DNA of 47,035 bases. Origin: Candidatus Babelota bacterium. GTDB taxonomy: Bacteria > Babelota > Babeliae > Babelales > Vermiphilaceae. Positions 1 through 8,560 of the stretch are shown here, piece after piece. The stretch is from contig JAJCZC010000033.1 in NCBI GenBank assembly GCA_029262575.1, positions 1-47,035 of the forward strand, read 5' to 3'. The position numbers and the translations under genes were made by a program. The notes under the pieces were generated by a model. That model made no database searches and was not told where the DNA came from. It saw nothing but the letters and a program-made list of their open reading frames with translations. Numbering within the stretch: the stretch's first letter is position 1; each line of letters begins with the position of its first letter.

Positions 1-29
1 CAAAAAAACATTGCAGGAAAATCACCTAC

Positions 30-488
30 TTAACGTCTTTTTTGCATATGCATTTTTACAATATGAGCGTAAGAAGAATAGGCTGAAAAACGTAGAAAGC
101 GCAATAAAATCGATAAAAGACTCAAGTTTTGAAGATGTAAGATCGCAGTTTGCTCGATCTGCAGAGATCTTTGGTGTTGCTTAGCGGAAGTCCTGTCAAA
201 AAGATCTTTGATGACAATTTCAAATCCATGGTTTCCTATAGTATTTATATTGGACGTCCCTACTCGTATCATCTGGCAAAAATTACCTGCTTTAGCAAGG
301 TTCACCTTTTTGCCTAATGTATCAACAATTTGCAACTCTGTTTTTGAACCTCCACCATCAATGCATATAATATAAGAAGTATCCTCTAAAACATTGTTTA
401 AAGATTGTGATGGGCTAGGATAAATTGATGATATATATAGCCCGAAATAGACTATTGTTCCCTGAATTAAACATTTATTACTTTTCAT
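30..488 (-). pseudogene. Truncated BadF/BadG-type sugar kinase (N-acetylglucosamine kinase-like) remnant
   Basis: The product has a hydrophobic N-terminus and then, around residues 38-60, the phosphate-binding motif CIDGGGSKTE of the BadF/BadG/N-acetylglucosamine kinase family. A stretch SNINTIG near residue 80 matches the family's second conserved block. After about residue 98 the similarity stops and the remaining residues are basic and low-complexity. Normal members are near 300 residues, so this is the N-terminal third only. I checked the other two frames below position 190 and saw no continuation, so a single frameshift does not explain it. It starts 7 bp after the vanX-like gene, behind an AAGGTTGA ribosome site, so the two were probably one operon. 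The signal-peptide-like start is odd for an ATP-dependent kinase. Confidence 0.55.
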
Positions 489-495
489 AAAAAAA

Positions 496-1143
496 TCAAC
501 CTTGATTACTCAGCTCTTCAAAGGTAATATCCAAAACTTCATATTCATACCAGTTGGGCAAATTATAATGCCACCACTCACATGATATGCCAACAAAACC
601 ATATTTTTCCATGACTGATCTCAGGAATTCTCTATTTTTTAGCCTTTCATCATCTAAACCAGTAAAGTCCCGATGGGCTCTTTTAGAGAATTCCATGGGT
701 GGCATCGAAAGCTCTTGCCCATCTTGCAATCGAACGAGCGTAAGGTCTACAGCTACTCCTCGAGGATGCCGACCTCCTTCAACATCTGGATCTGAAATAT
801 AATTACCTGGATCATCAAGGTTCATCGTTAATGCAATTTCCCAAAGTTGTTTTTGTACAAAAAGAGGACGATATGCATCTTTAATTTTTATTCCCAGGCC
901 ATACTCAGCAAGTTCTTTTTGAATCGCATCCAATTTTAACGCGACTCCTTTATCAATATATGCTGTAGCACATTTTGGATATTGCGCTTTTCCTAAAAAA
1001 TTATGCGCATCTGCCAAAAACAAATCCACAAGAATCGTTGGATTTATCGATCGTATTTCAACAAGTTTTGGCTTAATGAGGGAGTGCAAAGGTGTGAATA
1101 TAAATATGATAGAAAATGCAAACCATTGTCTTTTGTGTATCAC
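496..1143 (-). CDS. D-alanyl-D-alanine dipeptidase, VanX/DdpX family (peptidase M15D), exported
   Basis: This zinc dipeptidase should cleave D-Ala-D-Ala released from peptidoglycan or its precursors. The sequence shows the family zinc site: RHPRGVAVDLTL (first His and Asp ligands, residues about 125-136) and EWWH (catalytic Glu and last His, about 189-192), plus the DAYRP substrate motif near residue 89. The 215-residue length fits the family. A hydrophobic N-terminus (WFAFSIIFIF) suggests export, which favours wall degradation or scavenging over a vancomycin-resistance role; no vanH or vanA partner is visible. The start is GTG, chosen because AAGGAG lies 7 nt upstream. It is followed by the broken BadF-type kinase. 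The family call is firm; the physiological role is inferred. Confidence 0.9.
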   Translation of the reverse strand: MIHKRQWFAFSIIFIFTPLHSLIKPKLVEIRSINPTILVDLFLADAHNFLGKAQYPKCATAYIDKGVALKLDAIQKELAEYGLGIKIKDAYRPLFVQKQLWEIALTMNLDDPGNYISDPDVEGGRHPRGVAVDLTLVRLQDGQELSMPPMEFSKRAHRDFTGLDDERLKNREFLRSVMEKYGFVGISCEWWHYNLPNWYEYEVLDITFEELSNQG

Positions 1144-1284
1144 GTCAAAGCTCCTTTTTGAAATTCAAATATTTTTTAACAATCGCATTGTTGCCTTATA
1201 CGGTCTTTCAATGTTTTCTAAAATAATGAAAAACAAATTTAAAAAAAATTGCATTATTAATCAACAAAAATAAAACATTTTTTT

Positions 1285-2346
1285 CTAAACCTTACACTTA
1301 CCTTCCAAGCGCATGTATTCTATAGCGCCATATAAACTCACATCATAATCGGCAATCACCCAAATAGGCATCGATTTAAGAAGTGTTTGTTGTTTGCCGC
1401 AATTGGCGAACTCTTTGAGGAAACTGTTTAATTTAAACATCTCTACATTGTGCGATGCAATACCGCCGGCAATATAAACACCGCCTAATGCAAGTGCATC
1501 TAATGCCCAATTTTTTGCACAACGCCCATAAAGTTTTGCGTAAAGTTCAAAGGTATCCCAACAACGTTTATCACGATTGCGGCTTTTGAAAATTTCATCC
1601 GGATGTGGGCCATCATTTGTGAGTGTAATATCTTGCTTGCCATATTTTTTATATTCGCCAAAAAAAGCATATATTCGCTTGATACCCCTGCCCGAAAGTA
1701 CATTTTCCCATGAGATACCACAAAAATAACTCTCGCGTTCACGTATAAAATTAATCAAATCAAGATCAACTTGCTCTTGAGCAGCAAAATCGGCATGCCC
1801 ACCTTCGGATGCCACCGGTAAATATCGCCCTTTACTATCAATCCAACGCAATATTGATTTGCCAAGTCCGGTACCCGCACCCAAAATTGCCTTATTGCCC
1901 CACTTGTGCTCATTCCCCCTTTGCGCTACCACCAAGTCTTTTTGATCAATACGACTAATGCCAAAACCCACAACCTCAAAATCATTTACTATAAAAGCAC
2001 ATTCAAGGCCCGTCTTTTTCTTGATATCTTTTGCATCAATAGTGATGTCTAAATTGGTTGGCTTGCAAAAATCCTGTTTTGGCGTCACCACGCCAGCTGC
2101 AGCAAAACAGGCACTTTTAATCTCAAGTGCATATTTTTCGTGAACATAGTCCAATAGATCTTTAACCACATCACTGAAATTGGTGATTTCCTGACTTTTA
2201 AAATGTATTGAAAATAATAACACAGCATCATCATCAATAATTTGTGCAATACCAAAGTTCGCATTTGTACCGCCTACATCTGCAACGAGCAACGCCGGCA
2301 CGCCTTTTTTTATTTCTTCATAAATAACTTCTTTAAATGGTAGCAT
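1285..2346 (-). CDS. glk: Glucokinase (Glk family)
   Basis: Phosphorylates glucose with ATP at the entry to glycolysis; cytoplasmic. The N-terminus carries the phosphate-binding motif VADVGGTNANFGIA (residues about 22-35), followed by FIVNDFEVVGFGI, AILGAGTGLGKS and SEGGHADFA, the conserved order of the bacterial Glk family (PF02685). The end has GGVYIAGGIASHN, the second adenosine-binding loop. The length of 353 is slightly above the usual 320. ATG follows AAGGAG closely. It appears monocistronic, with a long intergenic region upstream. In a host-dependent bacterium it implies use of host-derived glucose. The family call is secure; ROK-type kinases lack this motif arrangement. Confidence 0.93.
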   Translation of the reverse strand: MLPFKEVIYEEIKKGVPALLVADVGGTNANFGIAQIIDDDAVLLFSIHFKSQEITNFSDVVKDLLDYVHEKYALEIKSACFAAAGVVTPKQDFCKPTNLDITIDAKDIKKKTGLECAFIVNDFEVVGFGISRIDQKDLVVAQRGNEHKWGNKAILGAGTGLGKSILRWIDSKGRYLPVASEGGHADFAAQEQVDLDLINFIRERESYFCGISWENVLSGRGIKRIYAFFGEYKKYGKQDITLTNDGPHPDEIFKSRNRDKRCWDTFELYAKLYGRCAKNWALDALALGGVYIAGGIASHNVEMFKLNSFLKEFANCGKQQTLLKSMPIWVIADYDVSLYGAIEYMRLEGKCKV

Positions 2347-2850
2347 CTGTTTTCTCCTTGAAAAAGTTTTCTCCCTTCTGCTTAAGTTAACGTGAACTCT
2401 ATCTAAGAAAATAGACTTTTTTCGTTGAAAGTACCTACTCTTTCAAGAAGGTTTTTATATAGTCTCATCTTGAGTTGAGCGAGGGCGAAGTATCGAAGGA
2501 TACATTAAAAAAAATGTTGCATTCGTTTCTCAAAAAACACAATACATAAAATTTAAAAATGCATAATTTTTATAAAAAGAAAGGTATCCTTCGATACTTC
2601 GCTCTCGATTAACTCAAGATGGAATAAATAGATCTCTTTCATTCATAATCTCTCAATAATTAATCAGAATGCAAATTTTTCTTTCCCTTAAAACGCAACA
2701 TAAAGTTAACGCAAAACAATGCATTAGAATCTGAAGCTTGCAAATACAAAACCGTTTATTTTATAGTGCTTATGATCGCTCATGCATAACTAAAGCAAAA
2801 AATAACGTATTAAATAAAAAATAACCGAATGATACAAAAAAAGGTTACCT
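2347..2850. other. Intergenic region between glk and the channel gene
   Basis: This 504-bp divergent region holds promoters for glk (minus strand) and the channel gene (plus strand) that I cannot place exactly. Its only clear structure is the long inverted repeat annotated separately at 2466-2621. The remainder is AT-rich and I see no open reading frame worth calling. Confidence 0.6.
2466..2621. repeat. MITE-like palindromic element
   Basis: Two 38-nt arms (2466-2503 and 2584-2621) are almost perfectly inverted copies. The ends are CATCTTGAGTT and AACTCAAGATG, and the inner parts are GTATCGAAGGATAC-like. They enclose an AT-rich core of about 80 bp. No coding capacity is present and no convincing target-site duplication can be seen. 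It could be a non-autonomous mobile element or a dispersed intergenic palindrome; no second copy occurs in this window. Confidence 0.75.
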
Positions 2851-3882
2851 ATGACCCAAGCAAAAGCTGTTGAAAAACAGACGAAAGTGCATCCATGGTT
2901 TCAAGCCGCACTTATTATATTAAGCACCACCGTTATTTGGTATTTCCTACAAAAACGTATTACCACCTTTGTCAGCAAAGATCCGACACCGCCCATCATT
3001 CACGTAACGCCTGAAACTTATACACATTTTGGCGGTTTTCCGGATACGGTAAAGATTGGTCTTTATATTGATCAGTTTCGTCAATTTAGCATGGTAAAAA
3101 ATGATTTTGAATTCAGTGGCATTCTTTGGTTTGAATTCAATCCAGATGTTTTATCATTGGAAACATTAGATAAATTTGTTTTTGAAAAGGGCAAGATAAA
3201 ATATAAATCTGAACCGGATACACAATTGGTTGATGGCAAGCTATTGGTGCGCTACAACATTCGAGTAAATTTTAATAGCGCATTAAGTTATGCTGATTTC
3301 CCTGTTGATAATCATAGCATTAACCTCATTATTGCAAACCACTTTTTATCACCCAGCACCGTACTGTTCTCCTCTTCAAACAGAGAATTTGTGGTTAAAG
3401 CAAAAACAAAGGCTGCCGGTTGGGATCGCATTAACAAATCGGTAACTACCGGTTTTCAAAAATCAGAACTTGATCCTCACGACGAAAGAAAAACCATCTA
3501 TTATCCTGTGGCAATGTTCACCCTTGACTATCTTCGTTATGGCATTAGATATGTACTTTCGATCATGCTGCCCTTACTTATGCTATTCTATTTAACACTT
3601 TCCAGCTTATCATGGGGTGATAGCACCGCTACAAGTTTGGCTATTGGAGGCATAACCGCGACAATTGGTTATAAATTCGTTATTGAAAGCCTATCGCCTA
3701 AAGCTGGTTATTTTATGCTTTCAGATTATCTTTTTTTCCTATTTTTAGGCGCAAATGCCCTGGTGTTTTTTATTATTTTAGCAGATAAATATGCAACGCG
3801 TTTTTCTCTCACGCAAAAAAATATCGCCTTAGTTTCTCTACATTTTTTAGTCACAACGGCATGCGTTTACCTCTTTATATAA
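2851..3882 (+). CDS. Pentameric ligand-gated ion channel (Cys-loop-like) homologue
   Basis: Probably a membrane channel opened by an external ligand. Architecture: a cytoplasmic stub and signal-anchor helix (about 16-34), a beta-rich outer domain (about 50-225), then four helices M1 (about 230-254), M2 (258-280), M3 (287-311) and M4 (323-342). Family hallmarks are FPVD (150-153) in the loop that carries the Cys-loop in animals, a proline in M1 (P241), and the M2-M3 link ESLSPKAGYFMLSDY, which resembles the LPxxxYLxxxD segment of known channels. There are no loop cysteines, as usual in bacteria. ATG follows AAAGG. The next gene starts 19 bp later and encodes an exported ligand-binding domain, suggesting one functional unit. 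The fold call is from motifs read by eye; ligand and ion are unknown. Confidence 0.8.
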   Translation: MTQAKAVEKQTKVHPWFQAALIILSTTVIWYFLQKRITTFVSKDPTPPIIHVTPETYTHFGGFPDTVKIGLYIDQFRQFSMVKNDFEFSGILWFEFNPDVLSLETLDKFVFEKGKIKYKSEPDTQLVDGKLLVRYNIRVNFNSALSYADFPVDNHSINLIIANHFLSPSTVLFSSSNREFVVKAKTKAAGWDRINKSVTTGFQKSELDPHDERKTIYYPVAMFTLDYLRYGIRYVLSIMLPLLMLFYLTLSSLSWGDSTATSLAIGGITATIGYKFVIESLSPKAGYFMLSDYLFFLFLGANALVFFIILADKYATRFSLTQKNIALVSLHFLVTTACVYLFI

Positions 3883-3901
3883 ATGAATACAAAGGATATC
3901 T

Positions 3902-6175
3902 ATGAATAAAAAATCACTTATTTTATTTTTATTATGCATGTCATGTGACTTAGCTGCACACATCACCCTATCTCACATTCAAGAATATACGGCCCAGCAT
4001 CCTGAGTTTCCTCAAACAGATAAAAATGATTGGAATGATCCAGTTTATGACACATTTTATAAAAGCCTTCGGCCAAACATGCTCACCCGTTGGATGAATT
4101 GGCTCGGTTTTGGCAAAGCAGAAACTTGGAATGCCTATGCCTTTAAAGAGCTACTTGAAGAACAAATCGAATCTCGTGAACGCAAAAATTTATCGGGGCG
4201 ACACGTTGCAAAACTACTTATAGATGAACCTGTCAATGTTTACGTTTTTGGTGACATTCAAGGCGCTCTTCATTCATTAATACGCAGTATGACCTTTTTA
4301 AAAGAAAAAAACATCATTAATAATGACATGATCATCACACAACCTGACACTTATATTGTTTTCAATGGCGACTTCATTGATCGATCGGCATATTCGATAG
4401 AATCACTCTATGTTGTAATGCTTTTATTGCAACGAAATCCTGATACCGTGTTTTATATTCGCGGCAAACATGAAGATAAAGATTACTGGCAAAATTTCGG
4501 CTTAAAACGCGAACTAATTCAACGCATGGATTTCATGCTAGCCAGCGATGCTCCTGCCGATACAATTCCAATGGGTGACTCAATACGACGCTTCTTTAAC
4601 TCATTGCCCTTAGCCCTTTATATTGCAACCAAAGATAATCCCACAGAACTTATTCGCATCTCGCACGCAGGAAGAAACAGCCCAGAACTAAAAGAACACC
4701 TCTATGATGATTTCTTCACTCGCCAACCTGCAGAAAAAATTAGTTACTTCAATGTCAGTAAAAAAAACAAATCGAAAGTTACGCCACAAATCAAAGCACT
4801 TATTACCACCGAGAATTGGATCAAGGAGCATCGCGCAACACAAGGGCTTGGTTTGCTTGATCAAGACCTCGGAACCACAGCATGGTCAATTGTTTCAACT
4901 CCAATTATGGCATATCAAAATTATTACAACTTTTTTTATGATGCACTGGTTGAAATAAAAATAAAAACCCCTCTTAATAAAAGCACTATTAGCGTATGGA
5001 ACAATAATATCAATACACCAACAAAATTTGAACGCAAGGCTCAATTCAACCTGATCACCTCTATTCCATCCTCAGAAATTGAAGAAGAGTACCTTGAAAA
5101 ACCTCAAATTAAAATAGGTTCTTCAATGGCGCTTAAACGCGGGGTTGCCATTATGGGGCAACGCATCAAGCGCGGTATGGACATTCGCGTGAACGAACAA
5201 AATCAAAAAGGTGGCATTAACGGCCAACATATCAAAACCATCATTTATAACGATGACTATACACCTTTTTTAGCACGCCAAAACATTGATCGCTTAATGA
5301 ATGTTGATGATACGCGCCTTATTATACTCCCAGTAGGCAGCCCGACGCTCAAGGCATACTTTGATTACGTAAAAGAACAAAAGATTACAGTCCTCTTTCC
5401 TGTTACTGGATCAAATGAATTTAGAAAACCGACCCTTAAAAGTTTGGTTAACTTCAGGCCAACCTATGCAGATGAAGTACAAATTTTATTGGATTACCTG
5501 TTCACTGAATATGGAGCACGTAAATTTCTATTCTTTTATCAAAACGATAGTTACGGACTTGATGCACTGGAACAAGCACATAAAGAACTTGAAGCTCGCG
5601 GCATAACCGATTGGGTAGATGTTTCTTACGCTCGCGGTGAGACTAATTTCAAAAAACAGGCTGAAACTATCGCAAACGCGCAAGTTGATGCCATCGGGCT
5701 TTTTTCAACCGCAAAAGCAACTGAAGAACTGTTTCGGCAAATTGGCATTGATGCATTATCAAACAAAAAGCTGTTTGGCATATCATTCTTAGGCGAAGTA
5801 TCATTCAGAGAATTTATTAAGTCCCGCGGCTTGCAAGTAATGCTCGGGGCAGCTGTGCCAAATCCAGCAAAAAGCAACCTTGAATCTGCAAAGCTTTATC
5901 GCAAGGCAATGGATAAAAACAATCTTCCTTATGACGTGTTTTCACTTGAAGCATTCATAACCACAAGCCTTTTGATGAATGTAATGAAGAGCATACAAGG
6001 TCCAATTACACGAGAAAAAATAGTTGAAAAATTAGAAGCATTCTATCTTGATAAATTTCAGGGACTCACCTTAACCTTTAACCCAAAAACTCGCAGTTTA
6101 GCCCGCTATGTTTGGATTGAAACAGCTGAAAATGAAAACTGGATTGAAAGAAAAATCAAGAATGTATTGGCTTAA
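3902..6175 (+). CDS. Exported fusion: PPP-type phosphatase-like domain + LivJ-type periplasmic binding domain
   Basis: After a signal peptide (about 1-20), residues 110-260 form a calcineurin/PPP-like phosphatase domain with GDIQG (117-121), GDFIDR (156-161), RGKHE (187-191) and SHAGR (254-258). In active PPP enzymes these read GDxHG, GDxxDR and GNHE, so a metal-binding His is Gln here and the catalytic Asn is Lys; activity may be lost or altered. Residues about 402-757 are a type I periplasmic binding domain: IGSSMALKRG, then a helix and GGINGQ, with FYQNDSYGLDAL in the hinge area. This is the branched-chain amino-acid receptor fold (Peripla_BP_6). No ABC permease genes lie nearby; instead the channel homologue is immediately upstream. 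The role may be ligand sensing for that channel, which is inference. Confidence 0.85.
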   Translation: MNKKSLILFLLCMSCDLAAHITLSHIQEYTAQHPEFPQTDKNDWNDPVYDTFYKSLRPNMLTRWMNWLGFGKAETWNAYAFKELLEEQIESRERKNLSGRHVAKLLIDEPVNVYVFGDIQGALHSLIRSMTFLKEKNIINNDMIITQPDTYIVFNGDFIDRSAYSIESLYVVMLLLQRNPDTVFYIRGKHEDKDYWQNFGLKRELIQRMDFMLASDAPADTIPMGDSIRRFFNSLPLALYIATKDNPTELIRISHAGRNSPELKEHLYDDFFTRQPAEKISYFNVSKKNKSKVTPQIKALITTENWIKEHRATQGLGLLDQDLGTTAWSIVSTPIMAYQNYYNFFYDALVEIKIKTPLNKSTISVWNNNINTPTKFERKAQFNLITSIPSSEIEEEYLEKPQIKIGSSMALKRGVAIMGQRIKRGMDIRVNEQNQKGGINGQHIKTIIYNDDYTPFLARQNIDRLMNVDDTRLIILPVGSPTLKAYFDYVKEQKITVLFPVTGSNEFRKPTLKSLVNFRPTYADEVQILLDYLFTEYGARKFLFFYQNDSYGLDALEQAHKELEARGITDWVDVSYARGETNFKKQAETIANAQVDAIGLFSTAKATEELFRQIGIDALSNKKLFGISFLGEVSFREFIKSRGLQVMLGAAVPNPAKSNLESAKLYRKAMDKNNLPYDVFSLEAFITTSLLMNVMKSIQGPITREKIVEKLEAFYLDKFQGLTLTFNPKTRSLARYVWIETAENENWIERKIKNVLA

Positions 6176-6203
6176 CTCATTTAAAGTTATAATAGGTGAG
6201 CCT

Positions 6204-6755
6204 TTAGCTTCTCATGTTGCGGCCATAATCTTGGGTAAGCCATGCTAAAGAGCCAAACATCCAGCCAACACCTAATATCTTTTTTTGATCAGCCTCAGGA
6301 ATTTGATCCCAATATTTGTGCAAAAGAAAAGCAACAACGCCTGTGGTAGCCAACGAACCGATGATGTGACCAACTTCGTGCATGCGGCTAGACAAAGCTG
6401 CACTACGCTCGGCATCTTGTCGAGACGAAAAACTATCAATGCTCTGCTCACAAGGACTATCTCTCAGAGCATGATGTAAACATTGTAGCTTAATTGCTGT
6501 AAACGTATGCGGTAAAGTTAATGTTGTGCATAAACCGGAAGTCGCATATTGGGCCTTTTGCCCAAAAACATGCCGCACCGGCACAGTGATTAATCCGCTA
6601 TATACTAACGACTCATAAGATCCTCGTATAAAACCTGCCCCCAATTGGTGCAACACTTTTTCAGATTCTTGAATTCTGTTATACGGTGTAAGTTGATTAT
6701 TTGAGACAATTAATGATGCGCAGAATACAGCTGTTATTATTGCAAGATTTCTCAT
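6204..6755 (-). CDS. Exported protein of unknown function with an HExxH motif
   Basis: I do not recognise a family. I start at the ATG at 6755, because AAGGA lies 5 nt upstream and the product then begins with a clean signal peptide (NLAIITAVFCASLIV). An upstream in-frame ATG at 6785 lacks such a site. Near residue 125 it has HEVGHIIG, which matches the HExxH zinc-protease pattern, but this sits beside a hydrophobic segment (LATTGVVAFLL) and no third ligand is obvious. A second hydrophobic stretch (ILGVGWMFGSLAWL) follows near the C-terminus, so it may be a membrane protein. It converges with the channel/fusion pair and is transcribed toward it. Protease activity is only a possibility. Confidence 0.6.
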   Translation of the reverse strand: MRNLAIITAVFCASLIVSNNQLTPYNRIQESEKVLHQLGAGFIRGSYESLVYSGLITVPVRHVFGQKAQYATSGLCTTLTLPHTFTAIKLQCLHHALRDSPCEQSIDSFSSRQDAERSAALSSRMHEVGHIIGSLATTGVVAFLLHKYWDQIPEADQKKILGVGWMFGSLAWLTQDYGRNMRS

Positions 6756-6961
6756 GATGATCCTTGGTATGCTGGAGTTATTCAAATGTTCTTGCTCGAT
6801 TATAGGGCATCATAAGGCCGAAGTAAAGCAATAACCCATTTTTTATTCTCTTTGAAATAACAGAGGCGCCTGTTTACATAATACCCACTAATGATAAAAT
6901 AATAATATGAAGCAAGCAGTACGTAAAATATCACCTTCACTTTATTATATAATGGGAAACT

Positions 6962-7654
6962 ATGAACAGAGCCAACATAATTGCCTTTTGCCTAAGCACT
7001 CTCTTGACAATAAGCCTATCAGCATCTGGGCAAGAGGATACACAAAAGTCGGTAGCCATATATTTTAGGCCATATAACGTTGTTTGGGCAAATGATACGA
7101 GTGCCATACTCAAAGAATTGGGTAATTTCATAACAAGTCACAAATGGCTATCTACAAAACTCACACTTTGCTCAACCTTACTGCCAGAAGGTTTTTATAG
7201 GTGGTATCGAGGCGATTCTTTACCCAAATTTTATCCGCTTTTTGAGCGCACAAACCCAACAGGTGAACTTAAAGAGTTAGCTCTTAACATCACCATCGAT
7301 ACGAAACAAGAACTCCCTGGTACAGAGCTTCTAAACTGGTTTCTAGAACAGCAGCTTCCTGTGTATTGCATAACGGATCAATTGGCACCACTTTACCCAC
7401 GTATCAAACAACGCTTTACCATATTTGAACAGATTCATGACATTATACAAAAAGAAGATACAACGGTGTATAGCACGATTATTAATCAGCAAGAAGAGCG
7501 CACCTGTGCGATACTTGTTTTACCTAAAACAGCAAAAGAAAACGATATTGAAGCCGCAATAGATGCTGGATTTAAACTTGTCTATTTTGATAAAGAAGAC
7601 GCCCAAAACTCAATAGCTGAAATCAAGGAACAAATTAACCAGCTTATACAATAA
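6962..7654 (+). CDS. Exported HAD-like protein, probably catalytically dead
   Basis: A signal peptide (about 1-22) is followed by a HAD-like pattern: VAIYFRPYNVVW where HAD phosphatases have a DxDGVL-type motif I, then ELLNWF...LPVYCITDQ resembling motif II, and ILVLPKTAKENDIEAAIDAGFKLVYF (split here as LPKTAKEN and AAIDAGFKLVYF) resembling motif IV, where active enzymes have IDDxxxN. The nucleophile Asp and the motif IV Asp pair are both replaced (RPY, LP). I therefore infer a non-catalytic HAD fold. TATAAT at 6948-6953 lies very close to the ATG at 6962, which would give a very short leader if used. A strong hairpin terminator follows. An unrelated fold cannot be excluded. Confidence 0.6.
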   Translation: MNRANIIAFCLSTLLTISLSASGQEDTQKSVAIYFRPYNVVWANDTSAILKELGNFITSHKWLSTKLTLCSTLLPEGFYRWYRGDSLPKFYPLFERTNPTGELKELALNITIDTKQELPGTELLNWFLEQQLPVYCITDQLAPLYPRIKQRFTIFEQIHDIIQKEDTTVYSTIINQQEERTCAILVLPKTAKENDIEAAIDAGFKLVYFDKEDAQNSIAEIKEQINQLIQ

Positions 7655-7680
7655 ATTATACTACCATGCTCCAAAACATC

Positions 7681-7721
7681 GGGCGATTATTTTGAAAAAT
7701 TTCAAAATAATCGCCCTTTTT
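7681..7721 (+). terminator. Rho-independent terminator
   Basis: A 17-bp perfect stem GGGCGATTATTTTGAAA with its complement around a 2-nt loop, followed by TTTTT. It ends the HAD-like gene at 6962-7654 and separates it from the RNA array downstream. Confidence 0.9.
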
Positions 7722-7894
7722 CTGAAATTTCTTTTTATTACTCATTTTTTTGCCCACTCTCAAGCAAAATCCCAATAAAACACCTAAAATCTCATTTACC
7801 TTTCAGAGTTTTAACATATTTTTAGTGCAAAAAACAAGACTAGACATAAATTAAGCAAAAAAGCCCTTATTTTAAACAAAAAATTTAAAAAACC

Positions 7895-7924
7895 TTGATT
7901 TTACATAACTCAATGTTTTATGAT
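7895..7924 (+). promoter_or_regulatory. Putative sigma-70 type promoter for the RNA array
   Basis: TTGATT (7895-7900) and TATGAT (7919-7924) are spaced by 18 nt and would start RNA near 7931, just ahead of the first repeat unit. No equally good promoter is visible before units 2 and 3, so the array may be one precursor. Confidence 0.45.
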
Positions 7925-7930
7925 GAAATG

Positions 7931-8240
7931 GAAGATAAAGAAAAGCGATCATCGATCAGCGATCTTTGAAAAAGATTTGTCAGAAACTTGTTAGGTATGC
8001 ATGTTTATTTCAGGCATGTGTGGCTAAGTAGCTATGAGTAACGAATATATCAGGTTGAGATGTATTGGTGAAAACAGGTAACGCAGATATTGATTACTGA
8101 AGTTGAACTGTAATTAAGCAGTAAATATGAAATAAATGCGCAAGAAGTAAGGCGAAACAATCAATAATGCTGAAAAGCATTATTGATTATCAACCATAAA
8201 AGTGAGTAGCATATGACTTTCCCGACATATGCTACCACCT
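7931..8240 (+). ncRNA. Candidate structured RNA, unit 1 of 3
   Basis: No protein is encoded. Helices by position: P1 7999-8003/8015-8019; P2 8020-8025/8030-8035; P3 8044-8051/8059-8066 with loop AGGTTGA; P4 8107-8111/8118-8122. A 13-bp hairpin with a GAAA loop follows (8159-8171/8176-8188), then TCAACC at 8190-8195, complementary to the P3 loop GGTTGA at 8053-8058. Last is a 10-bp hairpin, 8206-8215/8226-8235. Several pairs are G-T in the DNA, which work as G-U only if the plus strand is transcribed. The core TGTTTATTTCAGGCATGT and GAACTGTAATTAA are shared with unit 2. The 5' and 3' ends are estimates. I cannot match it to a known RNA family. Confidence 0.7.
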
Positions 8241-8249
8241 AAAAAAGTA

Positions 8250-8530
8250 ATAAAAAAAATCTTTGAAAATTTTGTCATGAACTTGGTAACTGTAGATGTT
8301 TATTTCAGGCATGTATAGTTAGATAATTATAGAGTAAGCAACATTTCTGGTTGAGATATGTTGGCGAAAATAATTAAAGCAGGTATGGATTACTGAAATT
8401 GAACTGTAATTAAACAGTAAATATGAAATAATGCACAAGCTAAGATCATGACAAAGCACTCAACCAATTGCGTAAGGAACATACTGTTCAGAGAGCATAT
8501 TGCTTTATGGCGTATGTTCCTTACCTTTAA
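8250..8530 (+). ncRNA. Candidate structured RNA, unit 2 of 3
   Basis: Same plan as unit 1. P2 is 8315-8320/8325-8330, with different bases but intact pairing. P3 is 8339-8347/8355-8363 (one T-T mismatch) with loop TGGTTGA. P4 is 8403-8407/8414-8418. TCAACCA at 8460-8466 is a 7-nt complement of the P3 loop. A 13-bp hairpin (8472-8484/8512-8524) closes the unit; its arms share no sequence with the end hairpins of units 1 and 3. The hairpin that precedes TCAACC in units 1 and 3 is not evident here. A weak AAGCC/GGTTT hairpin with a T run follows at 8538-8555. Ends are estimates. Confidence 0.7.
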
Positions 8531-8560
8531 AACTATTAAGCCTTTTGGTTTTTTATGAAG

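Noticed and set aside
6570-6620. HEVGH in the 6204-6755 protein as proof of a zinc protease
   Set aside because: The real motif lies near 6365-6390, no third ligand or protease fold can be seen, and it adjoins a hydrophobic segment; kept only as a remark.
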